A stretch of DNA of 6,367 nt from Gammaproteobacteria bacterium. GTDB taxonomy: Bacteria; Pseudomonadota; Gammaproteobacteria; Enterobacterales; Kangiellaceae. The DNA is taken from assembly GCA_002401655.1 (NCBI GenBank), contig NVTT01000007.1, forward strand, positions 47,970-54,336, written 5' to 3'. The position numbers were made by a program, and so were the translations under genes. Of the stretch, positions 1 to 6,313 are shown piece after piece; the stretch's first letter is position 1; each line of letters starts with the position of its first letter. The notes beneath the pieces are model-generated. The model had not been told where the DNA came from. It did no database searches and was given only the letters and a program-made list of their open reading frames with translations.

Positions 1-726
1 GATATTAATCGAATTGAATTGGATTTTGCACTGCTTGCTGCTAGTGAAATTGATATGGCAACCGCGAGAGTTCAATCTTCATTTTATGCGAATAAATTGC
101 GCTTAGAATCATTTCAGAATTTTGAATCGATCGCAATTCCAGAGCTAGAAGTGCAATTGATTCAGTCATCAAATAAAAATGTTGAAAAATTATTACTCAA
201 TCACCCTCAATTAATTCAATTAAGAATGAAATTTGAAGCCGCTAAGGCAGCAATTAAATTAGCGAGCAGTAATAAAAGTGCTGATCCTACGCTATCCATT
301 AACGCTGGAAAAGAGGGTGAGCAAAGTGTTGTCAATTTAGGATTTAGCATGCCTTTATTTATACGTAATAATTTTTCATCCGAGGTTGATAGTGCCATTG
401 CTAATTCAGTAGCGGTTGAACAACAATATTTCAGCGGTTATCGTGAAGCATTGGTTAAAGTTAAATCAACAAGATACAGCTTAAGGTTGACACTAGCAGC
501 TTATAACGCATGGGTAGGACAAAATCAGAAAGGGCTACAAGAGCGAGCCGGTATATTAAAAAAATTATGGCAAAGTGGCGAATTAAGTACAACTAATTAT
601 CTACTCCAAATCCAACAGACTTTAGATACGCAAATTGCAGCATCTCAATTAAAGGAAGATTTATTTAATATCTGGTTTGATTATTTATTAGCATCAGGCC
701 AAGTGGATTCTTGGGTATTATTTTAG
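1..726 (+). CDS. czcC: CzcC-like outer-membrane factor of a heavy-metal efflux pump (TolC family), C-terminal part
   Basis: Outer-membrane channel subunit of a tripartite CzcCBA/HelCBA-type pump. It would form the trimeric duct through which metal ions leave the periplasm. The frame is open from base 1 (first residues DINRIEL), so the gene begins upstream of the window. A TTG at position 19 lies inside a conserved-looking helix (IELDFALLAASEIDMATARV) and is not the start. The visible 241 residues cover the end of the first TolC repeat (about residues 1-40) and the whole second repeat: a helix beginning at NHPQLIQLR, the short beta-strand section (TLSINAGKEG... VVNLGFSMPLF), and the long alpha-helical hairpin up to the C-terminus. 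The family is usually a little over 400 residues, so roughly 170 residues including the signal peptide are missing at the left edge. It ends with TAG, 67 bp before the adaptor gene. Family assignment rests on the TolC-type pattern and the adjacent czcBA genes. Metal specificity cannot be read from this subunit. Confidence 0.9.
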   Translation, partial: DINRIELDFALLAASEIDMATARVQSSFYANKLRLESFQNFESIAIPELEVQLIQSSNKNVEKLLLNHPQLIQLRMKFEAAKAAIKLASSNKSADPTLSINAGKEGEQSVVNLGFSMPLFIRNNFSSEVDSAIANSVAVEQQYFSGYREALVKVKSTRYSLRLTLAAYNAWVGQNQKGLQERAGILKKLWQSGELSTTNYLLQIQQTLDTQIAASQLKEDLFNIWFDYLLASGQVDSWVLF

Positions 727-793
727 GTTTAACGATTAAATTATTTATTACTAGAAATTAGTCAACGAAACAAATTTTAAAAGAGAGAATAAC

Positions 794-2098
794 ATGAGAT
801 ATTTTACTACTATTAAGCGGTTGATAGCCGTTAGAAACAAACGAATATTATCTGCATCAAAATTTATATTATTATTTTCATTTGCGGTTTTTAATTTGCA
901 AGCGAGTCAGGTTAATGAACCGAAACAGCAGATTGTAAGCGCGAGTGCAAATGAAGAGCATCGTGAAGAAGGGCATGATTCCGAGGAACACGGTGAAGAA
1001 GGGCATGATTCTGACGAGGAACATGGCGAGGAGCATGAAGGAGAAGAACATGGCAATGAAGCGGGTCATGTAGACAAAGAAGAGCACGAGCCTGGCTTAG
1101 TCGAGCTAAATGTAAATAGCGATAAACTGTTTAAAATAAGAACTGAAAAAACGCAACTTAAAACCATTTCTAAAGAAATTACGGCGCCGGGTGAGGTTGT
1201 ACTTAATGCGTACAAAACAGCCATAGTTTCCTTGCGGATTGATGGCCAAGTGATTAAGCGATTAGTCAAAATGGGCGATCATGTTGTAAAAGGTCAAGCC
1301 GTAGCAGAAATTTCTAGTATCCGAATGGCTGATGCGCAACAGGCTTACATAGTTGATTCAAAGGAATGGTTTCGGGTTAAAAAGCTAGGAAAAAACGTGG
1401 TTTCTGGTAAACGCTTTATAGAAGCACGTTCAAGTTGGCAATCATCAAAAGCTCGACTTCTCGCGTTAGGCTTAGATCAAAAACAACTAGAGTCGCTTGA
1501 AGAAAATGGCGCGCCCGATGGTATTTTTAAAATGATTTCGCCTATTGCTGGTGTTGTTTTTAGTGATGATTTTATTGAAGGGCAGTATATTCAAGCAGGT
1601 GGTCAGTTGTTTGTGATTAGTGATGAATCTAAAATTTGGGTAGAGGTAGCGGTTTCTCCATCGCAAGCATCACTTTTTAGTGCGGGGGATATTGCTGAAG
1701 TTGATCATGATGGTGAAATACATCAGGGAAAAATTATCCAGGTGAGTCATTTAGTATCAGAAACAACACGTACTCAAAAAATACGTATTGAAGTGAATAA
1801 TAAAGATGATGATTTACACCCAGGGCAATTTGTTTCTAGCCGATTAAAACAAAAATTAACCGAGCAGAAATTGGCGGTGCCGGAGTCTGCTTTGGTTAGA
1901 ACGGCAGATGGTGATTGGGGCGTTTTTGTAGAAGTAAAACCAAGACATTTTAAGCAACTTGAAGTGGAGTTGATTAGGCGACAAGGTGATTTAATGGTGA
2001 TATCGGGAGTAGAAATTGGCGAGTCAGTTGTGATTGAAGGAGCTTTTTATCTTTCTGCGGAACTTGCAAAATCTGGTTTTGATCCTCATGGGCATTAA
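794..2098 (+). CDS. czcB: CzcB-like periplasmic adaptor (membrane fusion protein) of a heavy-metal RND pump
   Basis: Periplasmic adaptor joining the CzcA-like pump to the CzcC-like channel, 434 residues. The start is the ATG at 794, with AAGAGAG at 781-787 as ribosome-binding site. A basic n-region (residues 1-22, unusually long) is followed by a hydrophobic stretch (about 23-36, FILLFSFAVFNL) and a likely signal-peptidase site after LQA. Residues 54-99 are a His/Glu/Asp-rich segment with nine histidines, probably metal-binding. The fold then follows the family: beta-barrel strand (121-135), first lipoyl half (about 140-173, SLRIDGQVIKRLVKMGDHVVKGQ), a short helical hairpin (about 175-235), second lipoyl half (244-275, KMISPIAGVVF... 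IEGQYIQAGGQLFVI), beta-barrel (280-350) and membrane-proximal domain (355-420). The C-terminus FDPHGH adds two histidines. The lipoyl motifs and neighbours make the assignment firm. The role of the His-rich part as a metal sponge or chaperone is inference from similar CzcB and HelB/CusB-type proteins. Confidence 0.95.
   Translation: MRYFTTIKRLIAVRNKRILSASKFILLFSFAVFNLQASQVNEPKQQIVSASANEEHREEGHDSEEHGEEGHDSDEEHGEEHEGEEHGNEAGHVDKEEHEPGLVELNVNSDKLFKIRTEKTQLKTISKEITAPGEVVLNAYKTAIVSLRIDGQVIKRLVKMGDHVVKGQAVAEISSIRMADAQQAYIVDSKEWFRVKKLGKNVVSGKRFIEARSSWQSSKARLLALGLDQKQLESLEENGAPDGIFKMISPIAGVVFSDDFIEGQYIQAGGQLFVISDESKIWVEVAVSPSQASLFSAGDIAEVDHDGEIHQGKIIQVSHLVSETTRTQKIRIEVNNKDDDLHPGQFVSSRLKQKLTEQKLAVPESALVRTADGDWGVFVEVKPRHFKQLEVELIRRQGDLMVISGVEIGESVVIEGAFYLSAELAKSGFDPHGH
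953..1090 (+). repeat. Repeat-built His/Glu/Asp-rich coding segment in the adaptor gene
   Basis: Within the adaptor gene this stretch encodes residues 54-99, dominated by E, H, D and G. Two identical 19-base units lie at 963-981 and 993-1011, a 30-base (10-residue) period giving EEGHDSEEHG then EEGHDSDEEHG. A third degenerate unit (EEHEGEEHG) follows. The sequence suggests growth by in-frame tandem duplication. Nine histidines at a spacing of 4-6 residues point to divalent metal binding; that function is inferred. Confidence 0.8.
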
Positions 2099-2136
2099 TT
2101 TTTTGAACTTAAAACTCAAAAGAGCCAAAATTATCC

Positions 2137-2166
2137 AATGCATCATTAAAAATGCAAATCATTAAA
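2137..2166 (+). repeat. Imperfect tandem repeat in the czcB-czcA gap
   Basis: AATGCATCATTAAA (2137-2150) is followed directly by AATGCAAATCATTAAA (2151-2166). The copies are identical except for two extra A in the second. They lie just upstream of the GGAG ribosome-binding site of the pump gene. This may be a simple duplication, and no regulatory role is shown. Confidence 0.6.
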
Positions 2167-2182
2167 ACCTTGGAGCAATAAA

Positions 2183-5100
2183 ATGTTAAATTTAATCGTT
2201 GATTGGTCTGTCAAAAATAGGCTGATCGTCATGTTATCTATCGTGTTATTAACGATAGCCACTTTTTTTATATTACCTAAATTAAACCTAGATGCCTTCC
2301 CTGATGTGTCCAATGTTCAAGTGACTATTAATACGGAAGCGCAAGGTTTAGCCTCGGAAGAAGTTGAACAGCTAATTACTTATCCGATTGAAGCGGTAAT
2401 GTACGCACTGCCAGATGTAGAAGAAGTTCGCTCTATTTCAAAAACGGGTTTATCCGGTGTTACCGTAGTTTTTAACGAAGGCACGGATATTTATTTTGCA
2501 AGGCAACTTGTTTTTGAGCGACTACAAGATGCAAAAGAGCAGATCCCAATGGGCGTTGGTACGCCTGAAATGGGACCTAACACTTCGGGACTCGGCCAAG
2601 TTTATCAATACATGTTGACCACCGATAATCCCGAAAAATTTGATGCGCTAGCTTTGCGTAGCATGAATGACTGGGTGGTTAAATTGCTTTTGATGCCGGT
2701 GGATGGCATTACCGGAATATTATCTTTTGGCGGAGAAGTCCGGCAGTACCAAGTGAATGTTGAACCACAAAGACTATTAGCTTATGGGATCACCATAGAT
2801 GATTTAGCGACGGTGATTGAAGACAATAATCGAAATGCGGGTGGTTGGTATCTTGACCGCGGAGCAGAGCAGTTAGTGATCCGTGGCGTAGGTTGGGTAA
2901 GAGCCGGCGACAACGGCTTGAAAGATATTGCCAATATTCCGGTTAAGTCTATTGATGGACGTTTGGTCAAAGTCAGTGATTTGGCTAAGGTTGAATATGG
3001 CGGAGAAATCCGCCAAGGCGCGGTGACTATTACAGTAAGAGACGAACAAGGTAATCCAAAATCATTAGGTGAAGTGGTTACCGGTATTGTTATTAAACGA
3101 CTAGGCGCCAATACAAAAAACACCATTGACGGGGTGAAGGAACGTATTGAAATTGTTAAAAGAGCTTTACCAAAAGGCGTGACTATTACCCCTTTTTACG
3201 ATCAAGCTGAATTAGTCGAGAAAGCTGTAGATACAGTAACAGGGGCATTATTGAGTGCCTTCGTTTTTATCATAATTGTTTTAATGCTTTTCTTAATTAA
3301 TATTCGAGCGACCTTGTTGGTACTAATTTCTATTCCACTTTCTATTGGCATGGCGTTGCTTGCCATGGTGTATTGGAATATATCGGCTAACCTAATGTCA
3401 TTAGGTGGATTAGCGATTGCCATTGGTATGATGGTGGATGGTTCGGTCGTGGTGATGGACAACATTTTTAAACGGCTATCTTCATTAGATTCGTTTAAGG
3501 ATAAAAATTTAACCATTAGTCAGCATATACAAATAGCCACTAAAGAAGTGGCGAGTCCCATTTTTTATTCAGTACTGATCATTGTGGTGGTGTTCTCGCC
3601 TTTATTTTCCTTAGAGGGAGTAGAGGGCAAACTATTTCAACCAATGGCAATTAGTGTTGTGCTCGCATTGCTGGCATCGCTATTAGTTGCCCTTGTGATA
3701 GTGCCTGCGGTTGCAAGTTATTTTTTTACTGGGGAATTAGTTGAAAAAGAAAGTGTGATCCTTAAGCCTTTGGATCGTTTGTATCAAAAGTGGTTGCCAA
3801 TAGCTTTTTTGAAAAAGAAAATGTTGATTGGCGGATCGGTAATTATTTTTATCTCATCAATGATAACGTTGCCTTTTTTAGGTACCGAATTTGTACCGGA
3901 ATTAGAAGAGGGAACGATTAATGTTCGGGTGACTTTAGCGCCATCAACCAGTTTAAAAACCGCATTGAAATTAGCGCCAATATTAGAAAAATCTATACTC
4001 AGTTTTCCTGAAGCGCTCTATGCGTCAAGTCGAATTGGTCGAGCTGAACTGGGAGGTGATCCTGAGCCGGTTTCTAATATTGAAATTTTTATTGGGTTAA
4101 AACCAGTTTCCGAATGGACATCAGCACCTAACCGCATTGAGTTACAAAAATTAATGCAAGCAAAATTAGATGTTCATCCCGGCTTATTGTTTTCATTTTC
4201 GCAACCTATTGCAACACGTGTTGATGAATTGTTGTCTGGCGTGAAAGCGCAACTGGCGATTAAACTTTTTGGTTCTGATTTAGATGTGCTGGCAAAAAAA
4301 GGTGCAGAAATAGAAGCTTTAACTAAAACTATTGAAGGCACTGTTGGGGTTGCACTAGAGCAAATCGCCGGTGAAGCTCAATTGGTGGTTCGCCCTGATA
4401 GAGACTTGATTGCTAACTTTGGTATACCTGTTTCAAAGGTAATGGATTTGGTAGAGGATGCCATTGGTGGACGAAAAGCAGGAAAAGTCATTCAGGGCAA
4501 TGAGCGTTATGATATTTATGTTCGGCTTAATCAACAAAGTCGAAAAAATGTTGAAGCCATTCGCGATTTAATTATTCAATCTGCAACTGGTGCTTGGGTT
4601 CGACTTGGCGATATTGCCTCGGTTAAAATTGAAAGTGGACCACCACAAATAAGAAGAGATGACGTGCAAAGGCGTGTGGTTATTCAAACCAATGTTGAGG
4701 GTAGAGATTTGGGAGGGCTAGTGGCTGAGCTAGAAGAACGAATAGCTACTGACATCGACTTGCCTGCAGGTTATTCGGTGGTGTTTGGCGGTCAATTTGA
4801 AAATCAAAGACGTGCTAATAAACGACTTATGATTGTGGTTCCTGCGTCATTGGGGCTTATTTTCTTAATTTTATATTTTGCATTTGGCTCAGTCTCGCAA
4901 GGGTTATTAATTATGGTGAATGTGCCACTAGCGTTAATTGGTGGTATATTTGCTTTAGCGATTTCTGGTCAATATCTTTCAGTACCAAGTTCTATTGGTT
5001 TTATCACTTTGTTTGGTGTCGCCGTATTGAATGGTGTCGTTATGGTCAACTCGATCAACCAAAAATTATTAGAAGGCCTCGAAATATCAAAAGCGGTCAT

Positions 5101-5308
5101 AGTCGGAGCAACTTCAAGATTAAGACCCGTTCTAATGACAGCAAGCACTTCGGCTTTAGGATTAATTCCCCTATTGTTTGCGACAGGTGTAGGCTCAGAA
5201 ATTCAAAAACCCTTGGCAACCGTTGTTATCGGGGGATTAGTTTCTTCGACCATTTTGACCTTATTTGTTTTACCGGTTTTGTATACAACTTTTTTAAACC
5301 GAAAATAA
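2183..5308 (+). CDS. czcA: CzcA-like heavy-metal RND efflux pump, inner-membrane subunit
   Basis: Proton-driven inner-membrane pump of the HME-RND family (CzcA/HelA/CusA group), 1041 residues, which is full length. The ATG at 2183 has GGAG at 2172-2175 as ribosome-binding site, and the protein begins with the typical short cytoplasmic helix and TM1 (about 14-32). Porter/docking domain 1 spans about 35-340, TM2-TM6 about 350-515, TM7 about 547-566, porter/docking domain 2 about 570-875, and TM8-TM12 about 880-1037. The TM4 proton-relay region reads GGLAIAIGMMVDGSVVVMDN. It has D419 at the essential aspartate position, but A413 where Cupriavidus CzcA has Asp, and D426 where the family usually has Glu. 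In the second porter domain the acidic TRVDELL motif (D681, E682) and DPEPVSN (626-632) replace the methionine positions used by CusA, favouring divalent cations over Cu(I)/Ag(I). It lies 84 bp after the adaptor gene without a terminator between, so the two are probably cotranscribed. The family is certain; the exact substrate metal is inference. Confidence 0.97.
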   Translation: MLNLIVDWSVKNRLIVMLSIVLLTIATFFILPKLNLDAFPDVSNVQVTINTEAQGLASEEVEQLITYPIEAVMYALPDVEEVRSISKTGLSGVTVVFNEGTDIYFARQLVFERLQDAKEQIPMGVGTPEMGPNTSGLGQVYQYMLTTDNPEKFDALALRSMNDWVVKLLLMPVDGITGILSFGGEVRQYQVNVEPQRLLAYGITIDDLATVIEDNNRNAGGWYLDRGAEQLVIRGVGWVRAGDNGLKDIANIPVKSIDGRLVKVSDLAKVEYGGEIRQGAVTITVRDEQGNPKSLGEVVTGIVIKRLGANTKNTIDGVKERIEIVKRALPKGVTITPFYDQAELVEKAVDTVTGALLSAFVFIIIVLMLFLINIRATLLVLISIPLSIGMALLAMVYWNISANLMSLGGLAIAIGMMVDGSVVVMDNIFKRLSSLDSFKDKNLTISQHIQIATKEVASPIFYSVLIIVVVFSPLFSLEGVEGKLFQPMAISVVLALLASLLVALVIVPAVASYFFTGELVEKESVILKPLDRLYQKWLPIAFLKKKMLIGGSVIIFISSMITLPFLGTEFVPELEEGTINVRVTLAPSTSLKTALKLAPILEKSILSFPEALYASSRIGRAELGGDPEPVSNIEIFIGLKPVSEWTSAPNRIELQKLMQAKLDVHPGLLFSFSQPIATRVDELLSGVKAQLAIKLFGSDLDVLAKKGAEIEALTKTIEGTVGVALEQIAGEAQLVVRPDRDLIANFGIPVSKVMDLVEDAIGGRKAGKVIQGNERYDIYVRLNQQSRKNVEAIRDLIIQSATGAWVRLGDIASVKIESGPPQIRRDDVQRRVVIQTNVEGRDLGGLVAELEERIATDIDLPAGYSVVFGGQFENQRRANKRLMIVVPASLGLIFLILYFAFGSVSQGLLIMVNVPLALIGGIFALAISGQYLSVPSSIGFITLFGVAVLNGVVMVNSINQKLLEGLEISKAVIVGATSRLRPVLMTASTSALGLIPLLFATGVGSEIQKPLATVVIGGLVSSTILTLFVLPVLYTTFLNRK

Positions 5309-5324
5309 CGCAATAAACCAACAT

Positions 5325-5371
5325 AAATCACGGATATTTGAAGTTTAGCTTCAAATATCCGTGATTTTTTT
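5325..5371 (+). terminator. Strong intrinsic terminator of the efflux operon
   Basis: A perfect 19-bp inverted repeat (arms 5325-5343 and 5349-5367) encloses a 5-base loop (TTTAG). It is followed by a T run at 5365-5371, whose first three bases also pair in the stem. It begins 16 bases after the czcA stop codon. On the opposite strand no T-tract follows the stem, so it looks directed only at the + strand transcript. Confidence 0.92.
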
Positions 5372-5377
5372 CTATTA

Positions 5378-5404
5378 TTGACAGTTGCGTGGATATAGCA
5401 AAAT
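5378..5404 (+). promoter_or_regulatory. Possible sigma-70 promoter after the terminator
   Basis: A consensus TTGACA lies at 5378-5383. The best -10 candidate at an acceptable distance is CAAAAT at 5399-5404 (15-base spacer, four of six matches), so the element is weak. Its position just after the operon terminator and 54 bases before the small reading frame at 5458 fits a promoter for that frame. In such AT-rich DNA chance is a real alternative. Confidence 0.25.
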
Positions 5405-5457
5405 TTAGGTTTGTTTGAGTTGTCCTGTGATTAATCAATTATGAGAAATTGAATACA

Positions 5458-5710
5458 ATGTTTAACCTAAGAAAATTACATAAATAAGCAGCTGGAATCT
5501 ATAGAAGCTAATATTTTAGCAGAATATTTTTCAAAATTTGAGGTGTCTTCAAATATCTTTAATGCCGCCATAATATTCGAAGGAATGGCTATGAAAAAAG
5601 ATTTTTCTAACCATGAAAATCAATCAGTTGAGATCAAAGGTTTGATAAGCGTTCTTCTTGATTTTTATGCTATTAATCGAGTGACTTTCTCAGATGCAAT
5701 TAAAAATTAA
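5458..5710 (+). pseudogene. Small unrecognised gene, apparently broken by a one-base frameshift
   Basis: An ATG at 5458 opens MFNLRKLHK and then meets TAA at 5485-5487. An adjacent frame open from 5471 to the stop at 5708-5710 reads as plausible protein (NKQLESIEANILAEYF from 5483, then FNAAIIFEGMAMKKD and LISVLLDFYAINRV). Adding one A to the AAA at 5482-5484 would join both parts into an 84-residue acidic/helical protein, so a single-base deletion in a short A run is the simplest reading. Alternatively a real 39-residue peptide starts at the ATG at 5591, which has a good AAGGA ribosome-binding site at 5580-5584. I recognise no family. The product would be mostly alpha-helical, with no signal peptide or membrane span. 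It has its own possible promoter and is separated from the efflux operon by the terminator. It may also be non-coding. Confidence 0.35.
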
Positions 5711-5863
5711 TTATTGATAACGCAAATTGCAATAAAAAACAGCTGTAATAGCTAATACTCGTGTTAAGTGAGGACTCCTATGATGTGTTACAGAAAATAT
5801 TTCCACAATCATTTTCCCTTGTATAGCCTGATAAGGAAAGAGCTTAGTATTTGATAAGACCAT
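5711..5863 (-). CDS. Possible 50-residue open frame, function unknown
   Basis: On the minus strand an ATG at 5861-5863 opens a 50-codon frame (MVLSNTKLFPYQAIQGK... ending CNLRYQ) closed by TAA at 5711-5713. No ribosome-binding site precedes the ATG; the upstream bases are almost only A and T. The frame lies 51 bases after the antitoxin stop on the same strand, so it could be read from the same transcript. It overlaps a 24-codon plus-strand frame (5780-5854) that does have a GAGG site at 5770-5773. I recognise neither. The minus frame's mixed composition (HHRSPHLTRVLAITAVFYC) is unlike random AT-rich DNA, so the segment may be a remnant of a repeated element or a longer gene. Confidence 0.2.
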   Translation of the reverse strand: MVLSNTKLFPYQAIQGKMIVEIFSVTHHRSPHLTRVLAITAVFYCNLRYQ

Positions 5864-5914
5864 TTTTTTATTATCTAATTAATAAAAAATTCAGAATTTT
5901 AAAATAATTTTTTA
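5864..5914. other. AT-only intergenic stretch with a weak inverted repeat
   Basis: This gap is almost pure A and T. AATAAAAAATT at 5881-5891 can pair with AATTTTTTATT at 5906-5916, running into the antitoxin stop codon, with a 14-base loop. It could act as a weak end signal for the minus-strand antitoxin transcript. There are no G-C pairs in the stem, so terminator activity is doubtful. Confidence 0.25.
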
Positions 5915-6298
5915 TTATTCAGTAACAAGAGGTTCAATGCAAATATAAACATCTTTAATATCCTGAAGACAACCATTCGAAATGATCTGTAAAGGTGTTC
6001 TACCACACAAATAATCATTATTGTTTATCATGGCCATATAACCATAACAATTTTTTGGATTGCTAAACATGGTACGTAAACAGGAATGAATGTTCAAAAC
6101 AAAACTAATTCTATCCAACTGTTCAGAATTTGGTTCAAAAATAAACGATAAATTCTTCGCGAATACATTTTTATATTCATTGACCGAAATTGCCAAAATG
6201 GAACAGCTCTGTACTTGAGTAGCACCCCATAAAATCAATATTTTAATAGCTACTTCTGCTCCTATAATACCATCTATTAAAGTGTCTGATTTTGACAT
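5915..6298 (-). CDS. Xre/MbcA/ParS-type antitoxin-like protein (DUF2384 toxin-binding domain)
   Basis: A 127-residue protein resembling the antitoxins of RES-Xre and MbcTA/ParST toxin-antitoxin pairs. Residues about 10-45 (GAEVAIKILILWGATQVQSC, then SILAISVNEYKN) fit the Xre-like helix-turn-helix region, in which a W-G segment precedes the recognition helices. Residues about 60-125 fit the DUF2384 toxin-binding domain: a helix RISFVLNIHSCLRTMF (63-78), NPKNCYGYM, then the hallmark turn CGRTPLQIISNG (98-109) and a last helix LQDIKDVYICIEPL. The ATG at 6298 is preceded by AAAGGA (6310-6315 on the complement) at a long 11-base spacing. Partners of this family are ADP-ribosyltransferase-like RES toxins, normally encoded directly downstream. 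Here the downstream 600 bases hold no such gene, so the antitoxin appears orphaned or its toxin lies upstream, outside the window. It converges on the efflux operon and is unlikely to belong to it. Assignment is by motif recognition only; the HTH half is diverged. Confidence 0.68.
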   Translation of the reverse strand: MSKSDTLIDGIIGAEVAIKILILWGATQVQSCSILAISVNEYKNVFAKNLSFIFEPNSEQLDRISFVLNIHSCLRTMFSNPKNCYGYMAMINNNDYLCGRTPLQIISNGCLQDIKDVYICIEPLVTE

Positions 6299-6313
6299 CT
6301 GTGTATTTTTCCT

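Noticed and set aside
19..21. TTG as the start codon of the first gene
   Set aside because: The frame is open to base 1, and the codons before the TTG encode residues that continue the same TolC-family helix, so the gene is cut by the window edge.
216..398. 60-codon minus-strand frame inside czcC
   Set aside because: It is antisense to a confident gene. Its Ala/Leu-rich stretch is the complement of the helix codons.
878..1269. Minus-strand frames of about 70 codons within the adaptor gene
   Set aside because: They are antisense shadows of czcB. The first simply reads the complement of the Glu/His-rich codons as Phe/Met-rich sequence.
2782..3516. Minus-strand frames of 114 and 104 codons inside czcA
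   Set aside because: They lie wholly opposite a confident full-length pump gene and show no recognisable domain or ribosome-binding site.
5325..5371. Bidirectional terminator also serving the minus-strand genes
   Set aside because: On the minus strand the stem is not followed by a T-tract, and the antitoxin ends about 550 bases away.
5547..5557. Copy of CTTCAAATATC matching the right arm of the operon terminator (5349-5359)
   Set aside because: An 11-base AT-rich match without a paired arm or regular spacing is likely chance, so I did not call a repeat family.
5309..5914. A RES-type toxin gene downstream of the antitoxin
   Set aside because: Reading the minus strand here gives only short frames broken by stops, and I found no RES-domain motif.
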